Below the pieces are notes generated by a model, which saw only the letters and a program-made list of their open reading frames with translations, had not been told where the DNA came from and ran no database searches. Positions 52,634-61,131 of a stretch of 64,000 bases of DNA are shown here, one piece after another; position 1 is the stretch's first letter; each line of letters begins with the position of its first letter. The position numbers and the translations under genes are program-made. The DNA is from Pseudomonas iridis (GTDB lineage: Bacteria > Pseudomonadota > Gammaproteobacteria > Pseudomonadales > Pseudomonadaceae), in assembly GCF_017980685.1 (NCBI RefSeq), contig NZ_JACXXO010000021.1, positions 1 to 64,000 of the forward strand, read 5' to 3'.

Positions 52634-52729
52634 CCCTGTGGGAGCTGGCTTGCCAGCGATAGCGGTAGATCACTCAACATTGATATCGAATGTGATGCCG
52701 TCATCGCTGGCAAGCCAGCTCCCACAGGG
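52634..52729. repeat. REP doublet inside the DUF1185 operon
   Basis: CCCTGTGGGAGCTGGCTTGC, running on into CAGCGAT, and its inverse, about 45 bp apart. The variant (GCTGGCTTGCCAGC) differs from the GCGAGCCTGCTCGC units elsewhere. It separates the flavin reductase and CMD genes and may attenuate transcription between them. Confidence 0.9.
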
Positions 52730-52744
52730 TATTGTGTGAATCCG

Positions 52745-53230
52745 TCAGGCCAAGGTTGGTAGGGGACCCAGCTTGCCCTTGTGATAAATCATCGGCGTCA
52801 CCGGTTGTGCCGGCAGAATCAGATTCTTCACCGCGCCAACGATGATCGCGTGATCGCCACCATCGTATTCGCGCCACAACTCGCACTCGATGATCGCCGT
52901 AGCCCTGGCCAGAATCGGGTTGCCCAGTTCGCTCAAATGCCACTCGATGTCTTTGGCCTTGTCCTTGCCTTTACCGGCAAAGGCGTAGGCCTCGGCAGTC
53001 TGCTCGGCTGAGAGCAAGTGAATGGCGAAGCGCTTGCTGTCGCGCAAGATCGGGTAGGTGTCGGAGGCGTAGTTGGGGCAGAACAGCACCAACGCCGGGT
53101 CAATCGACAGGGCGCTGAAGGCGCTCGCGGTGATGCCGACGATGCCGCCGTCCGGGTCGAGGGCGGTGACCACCGTGACGCCGGACGGAAATGAGCTCAT
53201 CACGTCTTTATATATGCCGGGTTCGATCAT
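52745..53230 (-). CDS. Flavin reductase (HpaC/RutF type), copy B
   Basis: A 161-residue flavin reductase, clearly paralogous to copy A at 23335-23820: same length, same SFPSGVTV, LSIDPALVLFCPNY, GKGKDKA and ECELWREY stretches. It follows the ALDH gene by 12 bases with AGGAGACC as ribosome site. Its own operon has no monooxygenase, so its likely partner is the LLM enzyme encoded next to copy A, or one outside the window. Confidence 0.88.
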   Translation of the reverse strand: MIEPGIYKDVMSSFPSGVTVVTALDPDGGIVGITASAFSALSIDPALVLFCPNYASDTYPILRDSKRFAIHLLSAEQTAEAYAFAGKGKDKAKDIEWHLSELGNPILARATAIIECELWREYDGGDHAIIVGAVKNLILPAQPVTPMIYHKGKLGPLPTLA

Positions 53231-53242
53231 GTCGCAGGTCTC

Positions 53243-54724
53243 CTAGCGCATCACAAACGGATCAGGCATTGGCGCCTGAGAAAGGTTGATCCACACCGTT
53301 TTCAGTTCGGTGTAAGCCAGCACCGAATCGATGCCGCTTTCGCGTCCATAGCCACTGTTCTTGAAGCCACCGATCGGTGCCATCGCCGACACTGCGCGGT
53401 AGGTGTTGACCCAGATGATCCCCGACCGCACATCCCGAGCCAGACGATGGGCACGGCCCAGGTCACGGGTCCAGATGCCGGCGGCGAGACCGAACTGTGA
53501 GTCGTTGGCAATCGCCAGCGCTTGGGCTTCATCTTTAAAGCGAATAACTGATGCGACAGGGCCGAAGACTTCTTCCTGCATGATTTTCATCGAATTGCTG
53601 TCGCACTCGAACAGTGTCGGCTCATAGAACCAGCCATCACCGAGCCCCGTCGGGCGCTTGCCACCGGTACGCAAAATCGCACCTTCGGCGAGGGCATCGG
53701 CAACCAGACCTTCAACCACCGCGAGCTGCTGCGCGGTGGCCATCGGGCCCATTTCACTGCTGTCTTCCTGCGGATTGCCGATGCGAATGCGCCGGGCGCG
53801 CTCCACCAGTCGACTGACGAACTCGTCGTAGATTTCGTCCTGCACCAACAGTCGCGAGCCGGACACACAACTCTGACCGGATGCCGCTTAAATCCCGGCA
53901 ATCGCCCCGTTGATCGCGCTGTCCAGGTCGGCGTCGGCGAAGATGATGTTCGGCGATTTGCCGCCCAGTTCCAGCGACAGCTTGGCGAAGTTCTCGGCAC
54001 TGCTGCGCACCACATGCCGTGCTGTGGCCGCGCCGCCGGTGAAGGCGATCTTGCGGATCAGCGGATGACGGGTGAGGGCGGCGCCGGTACTCGGGCCGTA
54101 ACCGGTAACGACGTTGACCACGCCCGGCGGGATCCCGGCTTCGAGGGCCAGGCGCGCCAACTCAAGGATGGTCGCCGAAGCATGTTCGGACGGCTTGATC
54201 ACAATCGTGTTGCCGGCGGCGAGGGCCGGGGCGAGTTTGATCGCAGTCAGATAGAGCGGGCTGTTCCAGGGAATGATCGCGGCGACCACACCCATGGCTT
54301 CGTGAACCGTGTAGGCGAACAGATCCGGCTTATCCAGCGGCAAGGTGCCGCCTTCGAGCTTGTCCGCCAGGCCTGCGGTGTAATGGAAAAACTCTGGCAG
54401 ATAGCTGACCTGACCACGGGTTTCGCGGATCAGTTTGCCGTTGTCGCGGCTTTCCAGTTGCGCCAGGTGTTCCTTGTTTTCGGCAATCAGGTCGCCGAGA
54501 CGACGCAGCAGTTTGCCGCGTGCGGTGGCGGTCAGGCCACGCCATGCCGGGCTGTCGAACGCGGTTTGCGCCGATTGCACGGCGCACTCGACATCCGCTT
54601 CATCGGCGTCGGGCAGCTCGGCCCAGGCTTGGGCCGTGGCCGGGTTGAGGCTTTCGAAAGTCTTGCCGGAGAGGGCATCGACCCATTCTCCGCCGATGCA
54701 CATCTGGAAGCGTGCGAGCGTCAT
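53243..54724 (-). pseudogene. Aldehyde dehydrogenase interrupted by one in-frame TAA
   Basis: A full-length ALDH (493 sense codons) except for one stop, TAA at 53888-53890, codon 279. Both sides are in the same frame, so this is a nonsense change and not a frameshift. Upstream are IIPWNSPLYL, SLELGGKSPNIIFADADLDSAINGAIAGI; directly after the stop comes AASGQSCVSGSR with the catalytic Cys. The N-terminal fragment lacks Cys; the C-terminal fragment, if restarted at 53866, lacks most of the NAD domain. It starts with a four-base overlap with the hydrolase gene. Options: recent inactivation, readthrough, or a sequencing error. Confidence 0.85.
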
Positions 54725-55554
54725 GCAACGATCCCCTTTATTTGATTTTGTCGGGAGTGCGCGAATTCAAGAAATTCCAGCAATGTCTGGTTGACCAGAC
54801 GCGGCGACTCTACGGGCATCATATGCCGTTGCTCGGGCAGCACGGCAACCTTGGCGCCGGGGATGCGCAGGGCCAGTTGCTCGGCCATCTCCGGGGTCGA
54901 GCCCGGATCGAGCTCACCGGTGGCAATCAGCGTCGGCGCCTGAATGCTGCCCAGGTCGTCGGCGCGATACATGTCTTGCGTGGCGAACAGCTCGTAAGTG
55001 GTCAGGTAACCCTGCGGATCGTTGTTGGCCAGGGTTTGCCGCAACGCGGCGATCTGCGCCGGATTCGCCGCCTGATATTCACGGCTGAACCAGCGTGAAA
55101 GCGCCGCTTCGGCATTCGCGTCGGGCCCGTGTTCGGCGGCTTGCGCAGTGCGGGCGATGACGCCGGCGCGCTGCTCTTCGCTGCGGTTGAACACGCTGTT
55201 GAGCACCACCAGGCTTTGCAGGCGCTGTGGGTAATGCAGGGCAAATGCCCGCGCCACCAGGCCGCCCATGGAAAAACCGATCACCGCCGCCTCAGGCAAG
55301 TTCAGGTGATGGAGCAGCTCCAGCAACTGGTCGGCGTAACCGAGCAGGTTGGTGCCACTGGCCGGTCGCGGACTCGCGCCATGGCCGAGCATGTCGTAGG
55401 CGATCACCTGATATTGGCTGGCGAGGCCGACAATCTGGCCGCCCCACATTTCTTTGTTCAGGCCCACGCCGTGGATCAAAACCACGGGCTGGCCTTGGCC
55501 GGTCGCCAGGTAACTGGTGCCAGCCGGGGTGAGTTCAGCGGTGAGCCGAATCAT
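54721..55554 (-). CDS. Alpha/beta hydrolase
   Basis: A 277-residue alpha/beta hydrolase. LIHGVGLNKEMW near 24-35 is the oxyanion loop, GFSMGGL near 92-98 carries the nucleophile Ser, TGELDPGSTPEM near 213-224 the acid Asp, and EQRHMMPVESP near 243-253 the His. The family pattern is that of enol-lactone and ester hydrolases in ring-cleavage pathways. It is the second gene of the DUF1185 operon. The start at 55554 follows AGGAGCG. Confidence 0.87.
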   Translation of the reverse strand: MIRLTAELTPAGTSYLATGQGQPVVLIHGVGLNKEMWGGQIVGLASQYQVIAYDMLGHGASPRPASGTNLLGYADQLLELLHHLNLPEAAVIGFSMGGLVARAFALHYPQRLQSLVVLNSVFNRSEEQRAGVIARTAQAAEHGPDANAEAALSRWFSREYQAANPAQIAALRQTLANNDPQGYLTTYELFATQDMYRADDLGSIQAPTLIATGELDPGSTPEMAEQLALRIPGAKVAVLPEQRHMMPVESPRLVNQTLLEFLEFAHSRQNQIKGIVA

Positions 55555-55585
55555 GGAGCGCTCCTGCTTGCCTTTTTTATTGTGG

Positions 55586-56176
55586 TTACTGGGCTTTTTC
55601 GGCGGCCAGTTCTTCCAGATCGATGTAACGGTTACCGATGCGCGGGTGCAGACGACCACCGTCGGCGCAACCCAGCACAACGACGATTTCATCGGCACGC
55701 GGCGCGTCTTCGATCTGCATTTCCAGGGTGATGTAGTGCGAACGCAGGCCTTCGTCGTCCTTGTGCATCATCGGGATCTGAATCGAGGTACCCGGGCCGC
55801 CGCGCTTGTTGGTGAAGCTCAGATAGCTCTTGGCCTTGACCGCTTCGCGGTAGTGGTTGCCGAAGCGCAGGGTGTGGATCACGGCGGAGGCGTGTTCGAT
55901 CTCGCCATCAGCGCCGACCACAGCGGCTTTGCCGTAGGCCTCGATTTTTTCTGCACCGCCAATGATCCCGACCAGACGCTCGACCATCAACGCGCCGAGA
56001 TCGGAGCAATTGGCGCGGATCTGCGGCTTGAGGTCCTCCACAAAGCCGTTGCCCACCCAGGGGTTTTTCATCACCACGGCGAGGCCAACCATGGTCACTG
56101 GCTTGTCGGTGGCTTTGCCGCCTTCGATGAAGGTTTCTTCGACATAGCTGACGATCTTGCGAATTTCGAAACTCAT
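55586..56176 (-). CDS. DUF1185 / amino acid synthesis family protein
   Basis: A 196-residue protein of the DUF1185 family (often labelled amino acid synthesis protein, reaction not established): MSFEIRKIVSYVEETFIEGG start, KNPWVGNGFVEDL near 37-49, and a C-terminal DEIVVVLGCADGGRLHPRIG. It is the first gene of a seven-gene minus-strand operon. The start at 56176 follows CGGAGC; TGGTATACCA is 44 bp upstream. Confidence 0.83.
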   Translation of the reverse strand: MSFEIRKIVSYVEETFIEGGKATDKPVTMVGLAVVMKNPWVGNGFVEDLKPQIRANCSDLGALMVERLVGIIGGAEKIEAYGKAAVVGADGEIEHASAVIHTLRFGNHYREAVKAKSYLSFTNKRGGPGTSIQIPMMHKDDEGLRSHYITLEMQIEDAPRADEIVVVLGCADGGRLHPRIGNRYIDLEELAAEKAQ

Positions 56177-56219
56177 GAGCTGCTCCGGTGGGGGGGGTTG
56201 AAAGTGTCTTCCCGTCTGA

Positions 56220-56229
56220 TGGTATACCA
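56220..56229. promoter_or_regulatory. TGGTATACCA operator upstream of the DUF1185 operon
   Basis: A perfect palindrome extended as TGGTATACCATAATACC, 44 bp upstream of the first gene of the operon that itself encodes the candidate GntR regulator. Confidence 0.72.
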
Positions 56230-56332
56230 TAATACCTATCGCGCAAGTCCCTCTCGCAAGATTCGCCTCATCCATCCGGCGAATGGCGCTGTATTCAGCC
56301 GCCACCCCACATCCCCAATTCGCCTCAGGCCC

Positions 56333-56423
56333 CTGTGGGAGCGAGCCTGCTCGCGAAAGCGGTGGGTCAGCCAATAAAGAGGGTGACTGTTACCCCGCAT
56401 TCGCGAGCAGGCTCGCTCCCACA
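56333..56423. repeat. REP doublet
   Basis: CCTGTGGGAGCGAGCCTGCTC and its inverse, each extended by GCGAA, about 45 bp apart, between the divergent DUF1185 operon and the YCF48/RND operon. Confidence 0.9.
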
Positions 56424-56640
56424 ATGGAAATCACTGGCAGCAGAAGCCTGTGTGCGGTTAACAAAAGATAACGTGGCGCCGATTGTCAGACGTTTCCAAA
56501 GCCCGATAGGATGAGCCAGCTTCCGAAGGGGCTCTGGATTGCGGGTTTCAGGACTACGCTTCTGACCAGCGATCGCTCGAACACCCTTGCGGCGCCCTTT
56601 AAGGCCAAATGGCCTAACAATAATAAATAGGGGAAGGTCT

Positions 56641-57684
56641 ATGAGTCGTTGCCGCCCGCCGGCGTTACGCAACACCGCGTTGCTGGCCACAGCACTCTCG
56701 ATGCTGGGCTTTGCCATGTTGTCGGCACCTGTGATTGCCGCCCAGGCTCCAGCCGATGTGGTTTATGCCACCGAATCAGCCAAAGCCGCGAAAAGCCTCA
56801 TTCTTGACGTCGTCCACGCTGGCGCCCGTTTGGTCGCCGTCGGGGATCGCGGGCACATTCTGTATTCCGATGACCAGGGCAAGACCTGGACGCAGGCCAA
56901 GGTGCCGAGCCGGCAGTTGCTGACGGCCGTGTATTTTGTCGATGACAAGCACGGCTGGGCGGTCGGCCATGACGCGCAGATTCTCGCCAGCGAGGACGGC
57001 GGCCTGACCTGGACCAAACAATTCGAAGACCTCAAACGCGAATCGCCGCTGCTCGACGTCTGGTTCAAGGACGCCAGCAGCGGCTTTGCCGTGGGCGCTT
57101 ACGGCGCGCTGCTGGAAACCACCGATGGCGGCAAAAACTGGGAAGACGTCAGTGACCGCCTCGATAACGAAGACCAGTTCCACCTCAACGCCATCGCTGC
57201 AGTGAAAGACGCCGGGCTGTTCATCGTCGGCGAGTCGGGCAGCATGTTCCGCTCCGCCGACGAGGGCCAGACCTGGGAAAAACTCGAAGGCCCATACGAA
57301 GGCTCGCTCTTCGGCGTGATCGGCACTGCTCAACCGCAGACGCTGCTGGCTTATGGCTTGCGCGGTAACCTCTACCGCTCAAGCGATTTTGGCAGCAACT
57401 GGGAACAGATCGAGCTGAAAGCCGCGCGCGGAACACTGGAGTTCGGCCTTTCCGGCGCTGCCTTGCTCGACGACGGCTCCATCGTCATCGTCGGCAACGG
57501 CGGTTCCGTGATCAGCAGCAGCGATAACGGCGAAACCTTCAGCGTGTTCAACCGCCCGGATCGCATATCCCTGTCGTCGGTGACCGCCGCCGGCGATGGC
57601 AACCTGATTCTGTCCGGGCAGGGTGGCGTCCACATCACGCTGCCGAACGGCGCCGAGATCAATAATAAGAAGGCGGGGCTATGA
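56641..57684 (+). CDS. YCF48-related beta-propeller protein, exported
   Basis: A 347-residue protein with a Sec signal (about 34 residues, ending VIAAQA) followed by repeated beta-propeller blades of the YCF48/BNR type. SDDQGKTW, SEDGGLTW, TTDGGKNW, SADEGQTW, SSDFGSNW and SSDNGETF are six successive Asp-box repeats about 40 residues apart. It is probably periplasmic and an accessory to the RND permease whose gene overlaps its stop by four bases. The start at 56641 follows GGGAAGG. Confidence 0.88.
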   Translation: MSRCRPPALRNTALLATALSMLGFAMLSAPVIAAQAPADVVYATESAKAAKSLILDVVHAGARLVAVGDRGHILYSDDQGKTWTQAKVPSRQLLTAVYFVDDKHGWAVGHDAQILASEDGGLTWTKQFEDLKRESPLLDVWFKDASSGFAVGAYGALLETTDGGKNWEDVSDRLDNEDQFHLNAIAAVKDAGLFIVGESGSMFRSADEGQTWEKLEGPYEGSLFGVIGTAQPQTLLAYGLRGNLYRSSDFGSNWEQIELKAARGTLEFGLSGAALLDDGSIVIVGNGGSVISSSDNGETFSVFNRPDRISLSSVTAAGDGNLILSGQGGVHITLPNGAEINNKKAGL

Positions 57685-60065
57685 CTTCCTTGAACACGCA
57701 AAACCAGGAAAAGGCGACGTTCCTCGAGCGCCTGATTTTCAACAACCGCCCGGCTGTGATCCTGATCTGCCTGGTGGTGAGCATTTTCCTGTTCTGGCAG
57801 GCCACGTTGATCCGGCCGTCCACCAGTTTCGAAAAAATGATCCCGCTGCAGCATCCGTTCATCGAAAAGATGATGGAGCATCGCAACGATCTGGCGAACC
57901 TGGGCAACACCGTGCGGATTTCGGTGGAAGCCACTGATGGCGACATCTTCTCCAAGGAGTACATGGAGACCCTGCGCCAGATCAACGACGAGGTGTTCTA
58001 CATCTCGGGCGTTGACCGCTCCGGGCTAAAGTCGCTGTGGAGCCCGAGCGTGCGCTGGACCGAAGTGACCGAGGAGGGTTTCGCCGGCGGTGAGGTGATT
58101 CCGCAGAGCTACAACGGCTCGCAGGACAGCCTCGATCTGCTGCGCAACAACGTGCTCAAGTCCGGTCAGGTCGGCCGTCTGGTGGCCAACGACTTCAAGT
58201 CGAGCATCGTCGACATCCCGCTGCTGGAGTCCTACCCGGACCCGCAGGATCAGGGCAAGTTGCTGGCGCTGGATTACCGCAAGTTCTCCCATGAGCTCGA
58301 AGACAAGATCCGCAACAAGTTCGAAGCGCAGAACCCGAACATCAAGATCCACATCGTCGGTTTCGCCAAGAAGGTCGGCGACCTGATTGACGGTCTGGTG
58401 ATGGTGGTGCTGTTCTTCGGCGTCGCCTTCGTGATCACCCTGATTCTGCTGCTGTGGTTCACCAACTGCGTGCGCAGCACCATCGCGGTACTTAGCACGA
58501 CGCTGGTGGCGGTGGTCTGGCAACTCGGCTTGATGCACTTCTTCGGCTTCGGACTCGATCCGTATTCGATGCTGGTGCCGTTCCTGATTTTCGCGATCGG
58601 CATCTCTCATGGCGTGCAGAAGATCAACGGTATCGCTCTGCAATCCAGCGAGGCGGACAACGCACTTACGGCTGCACGACGCACGTTCCGGCAACTGTTC
58701 CTGCCGGGGATGATCGCGATTCTCGCGGATGCGGTGGGCTTCATCACGCTGCTGATCATTGACATCGGTGTTATCCGTGAACTGGCCATCGGTGCGTCCA
58801 TCGGTGTGGCGGTGATCGTGTTTACCAACCTGATCCTGTTGCCGGTCGCCATCTCCTATGTCGGCATCAGCAAACGCGCTATCGCCAAGAGCAAGAAGGA
58901 CGCGAACCGCGAACATCCGTTCTGGCGCTTGCTGTCGAACTTTGCCAGCCCGAAAGTTGCACCGATCTCCGTAGCGCTGGCGCTGGTCGCCTTCGGTGGT
59001 GGCCTCTGGTACAGCCAGAACCTGAAAATCGGCGACCTCGACCAAGGCGCGCCGGAGTTGCGTCCTGATTCGCGCTACAACAAGGACAACAACTTCATCA
59101 TCAGCAATTACTCGACCAGTTCCGACGTGCTGGTGGTGATGGTCAAGACCAAGGCTGAAGGCTGCTCACGTTTTGAAGCCATGGCGCCGATCGATGAGCT
59201 GATGTGGAAGATGCAGAACACCGAGGGCGTGCAGTCGGCGATCTCGTTGGTGACTGTGTCCAAGCAGATGATCAAAGGCATGAACGAGGGCAACCTGAAA
59301 TGGGAAACCCTGTCGCGCAACCCGGACGTGCTGAACAACTCGATTGCCCGTGCTGATGGTTTGTACAACAACAGTTGCTCGCTGGCGCCGGTGCTGGTGT
59401 TCCTCAACGACCACAAGGCGGAAACCCTTGATCGTGCGGTGCATGCGGTGCAGGAATTCGCCAAGGACAACAACAAGGACGGCCTGGAATTCATCCTTGC
59501 GGCGGGTAACGCCGGCATCGAAGCGGCCACCAACGAAGTCATCAAACAGGCCGAGTTGACCATCCTGATTCTGGTGTACATCTGTGTGGCGGTGATGTGC
59601 ATGATCACCTTCCGTTCATGGGCGGCGACCTTGTGCATCGTGCTGCCGCTGGTACTGACTTCGGTACTCGGCAACGCGCTGATGGCGTTCATGGGCATCG
59701 GTGTGAAAGTGGCGACGTTGCCGGTGGTGGCGCTGGGCGTGGGTATCGGCGTCGACTACGGGATCTACATCTACAGCCGTCTGGAAAGTTTCCTGCGTGC
59801 CGGTCTGCCGTTGCAGGAAGCCTATTACCAGACCCTGAAATCCACCGGTAAAGCGGTGCTGTTCACCGGTCTGTGCCTGGCCATCGGCGTGTGCACCTGG
59901 ATCTTCTCGGCGATCAAGTTCCAGGCCGACATGGGCCTGATGCTGACCTTCATGCTGCTGTGGAACATGTTCGGTGCGCTGTGGCTGCTGCCGGCACTGG
60001 CGAAGTTCCTGATCAAGCCAGAGAAACTGGCAGGGCAGAAGGGCAATTCGCTGTTTGCGCATTGA
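57681..60065 (+). CDS. RND/MMPL family transporter permease
   Basis: A 794-residue RND-superfamily protein of the COG1033/MMPL kind: twelve hydrophobic segments in two groups (about 28-45, 235-390; 425-440, 640-775), with two large periplasmic loops. The second half has VGIGVDYGIYIYSRLE near 688, carrying the proton-relay Asp; in the first half the corresponding FAIGISHGVQKI has His/Ser instead of Asp. It is co-translated with the YCF48 protein. Substrate unknown; hopanoid, lipid or siderophore export is typical of relatives. Confidence 0.87.
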   Translation: MTSLNTQNQEKATFLERLIFNNRPAVILICLVVSIFLFWQATLIRPSTSFEKMIPLQHPFIEKMMEHRNDLANLGNTVRISVEATDGDIFSKEYMETLRQINDEVFYISGVDRSGLKSLWSPSVRWTEVTEEGFAGGEVIPQSYNGSQDSLDLLRNNVLKSGQVGRLVANDFKSSIVDIPLLESYPDPQDQGKLLALDYRKFSHELEDKIRNKFEAQNPNIKIHIVGFAKKVGDLIDGLVMVVLFFGVAFVITLILLLWFTNCVRSTIAVLSTTLVAVVWQLGLMHFFGFGLDPYSMLVPFLIFAIGISHGVQKINGIALQSSEADNALTAARRTFRQLFLPGMIAILADAVGFITLLIIDIGVIRELAIGASIGVAVIVFTNLILLPVAISYVGISKRAIAKSKKDANREHPFWRLLSNFASPKVAPISVALALVAFGGGLWYSQNLKIGDLDQGAPELRPDSRYNKDNNFIISNYSTSSDVLVVMVKTKAEGCSRFEAMAPIDELMWKMQNTEGVQSAISLVTVSKQMIKGMNEGNLKWETLSRNPDVLNNSIARADGLYNNSCSLAPVLVFLNDHKAETLDRAVHAVQEFAKDNNKDGLEFILAAGNAGIEAATNEVIKQAELTILILVYICVAVMCMITFRSWAATLCIVLPLVLTSVLGNALMAFMGIGVKVATLPVVALGVGIGVDYGIYIYSRLESFLRAGLPLQEAYYQTLKSTGKAVLFTGLCLAIGVCTWIFSAIKFQADMGLMLTFMLLWNMFGALWLLPALAKFLIKPEKLAGQKGNSLFAH

Positions 60066-60086
60066 TCTGAAGGGCTGAAACGACAG

Positions 60087-60116
60087 AGCCGCAACCTTAG
60101 GGTTGCGGCTTTTTTT
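60087..60116 (+). terminator. Intrinsic terminator after the RND gene
   Basis: AGCCGCAACC and GGGTTGCGGCT form a 10-bp stem with a TTA loop followed by seven T. Confidence 0.92.
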
Positions 60117-60135
60117 GTGGATCAAGATCAAGAGC

Positions 60136-60311
60136 CCCTCACCCTAGCCCTCTCCCGGAGGGAGAGGGGGCTGACGGCGGTGTCTTTCGCCACACACCGA
60201 CCTGAAAGACCGAGCCGATTATGGATTCAAAGCAAATCGTTCAAGTCGGTGTAGATCTCAAATATCCCCCAATCAGTCCCCTCTACCTCTGGGAGAGGGC
60301 TAGGGTGAGGG
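60136..60311. repeat. Long imperfect inverted repeat element, copy 2
   Basis: 176 bp, bounded by CCCTCACCCTAGCCCTCTCC and GGAGAGGGCTAGGGTGAGGG with the inner CGACCTGAAAGA segment. It has the same design as the element at 44774-44950 but diverges in the centre. It lies between the convergent RND and GntR genes. Confidence 0.85.
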
Positions 60312-60327
60312 CAAGCGATCTAAAGCC

Positions 60328-61047
60328 TTAAGAAAGCTCAGCCCCCAACACAACACTCAACGCACTGCGCGCATCATCCAGCTGCACCAACGTCGCATGC
60401 CGCGCCCCCAGCGCATCGCGATTTTCAATGGCCGTCAAAATCGCCTTGTGCCGCGGCAACGCCAATTCATGCAGGTTCGGCCGCTGATTCGAATGCTTCA
60501 GCGCCTCGGCAATCGCCACCGACAACATGTTGCACAGGTTCGCCAACAAATCATTGTGCGTTGCATCGGCAATCCTGCTGTGAAAGTCCAGGTCCGGTTG
60601 CAGCAGTGCTTCCGGCGTCGGCGCCGCCTCCATGCGTTGGTAGGCTTCGCCGATGGCGGCGATGTCGGCATCGGTCGCATGCTGGGCGGCGAGGGCGGCG
60701 GCGGCAGGTTCGATGATGCTGCGCACGCTGGTCAGCACGTTGAAAAACTCGTTCTGCGGGCTGCTTTGCATCAGCCAGTGCAACACGTCCGGGTCGAGCA
60801 TGTGCCATTCGCGGCGCGCCTTGACCACCGTGCCGACGCGCGGCTTCGAATACACCAGACCCTTGGCCACCAACACCCGCGTGGCTTCGCGCAACACCGG
60901 CCGGCTGACCGCGTACTCCTCGCACAACAAGGCTTCGGCGGGCAGTTTGTCATCGGGCAAAAAGCGTCCGGAGACGATCTGCTTGCCCAGTTCCTGGACA
61001 ATGCGCGAGTGCATGCTTTTGCGGTCGGAAGGTTTACGGTAATCCAT
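60328..61047 (-). CDS. GntR family regulator, FadR/FCD type, sugar-acid related
   Basis: A 239-residue GntR-FCD protein: winged HTH at about 12-80 (LGKQIVSGRFLPDDKLPAEALLCEEYAVSRPVLREATRVL) and FCD domain with DLDFHSRIADATHN and RHKAIL metal ligands. VVKARREWHMLDPDVLHW is typical of regulators of galactonate/gluconate/uronate genes (DgoR-like). It precedes, on the same strand side, the IlvD/Edd dehydratase and MFS genes, which it probably controls. Confidence 0.87.
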   Translation of the reverse strand: MDYRKPSDRKSMHSRIVQELGKQIVSGRFLPDDKLPAEALLCEEYAVSRPVLREATRVLVAKGLVYSKPRVGTVVKARREWHMLDPDVLHWLMQSSPQNEFFNVLTSVRSIIEPAAAALAAQHATDADIAAIGEAYQRMEAAPTPEALLQPDLDFHSRIADATHNDLLANLCNMLSVAIAEALKHSNQRPNLHELALPRHKAILTAIENRDALGARHATLVQLDDARSALSVVLGAELS

Positions 61048-61131
61048 GGGGGGCGGCGCGATCCTGAGCGATGGAGATGCCGCGCATCATAGCAGGCACG
61101 GCATAATCTTGAGGCAGACACAGAAACCAAA

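Noticed and set aside
53243..54724. Frameshift as the cause of the split ALDH
   Set aside because: The stop at 53888-53890 is in the same frame as both fragments (distances divisible by three), so no indel is needed; it is a nonsense codon.
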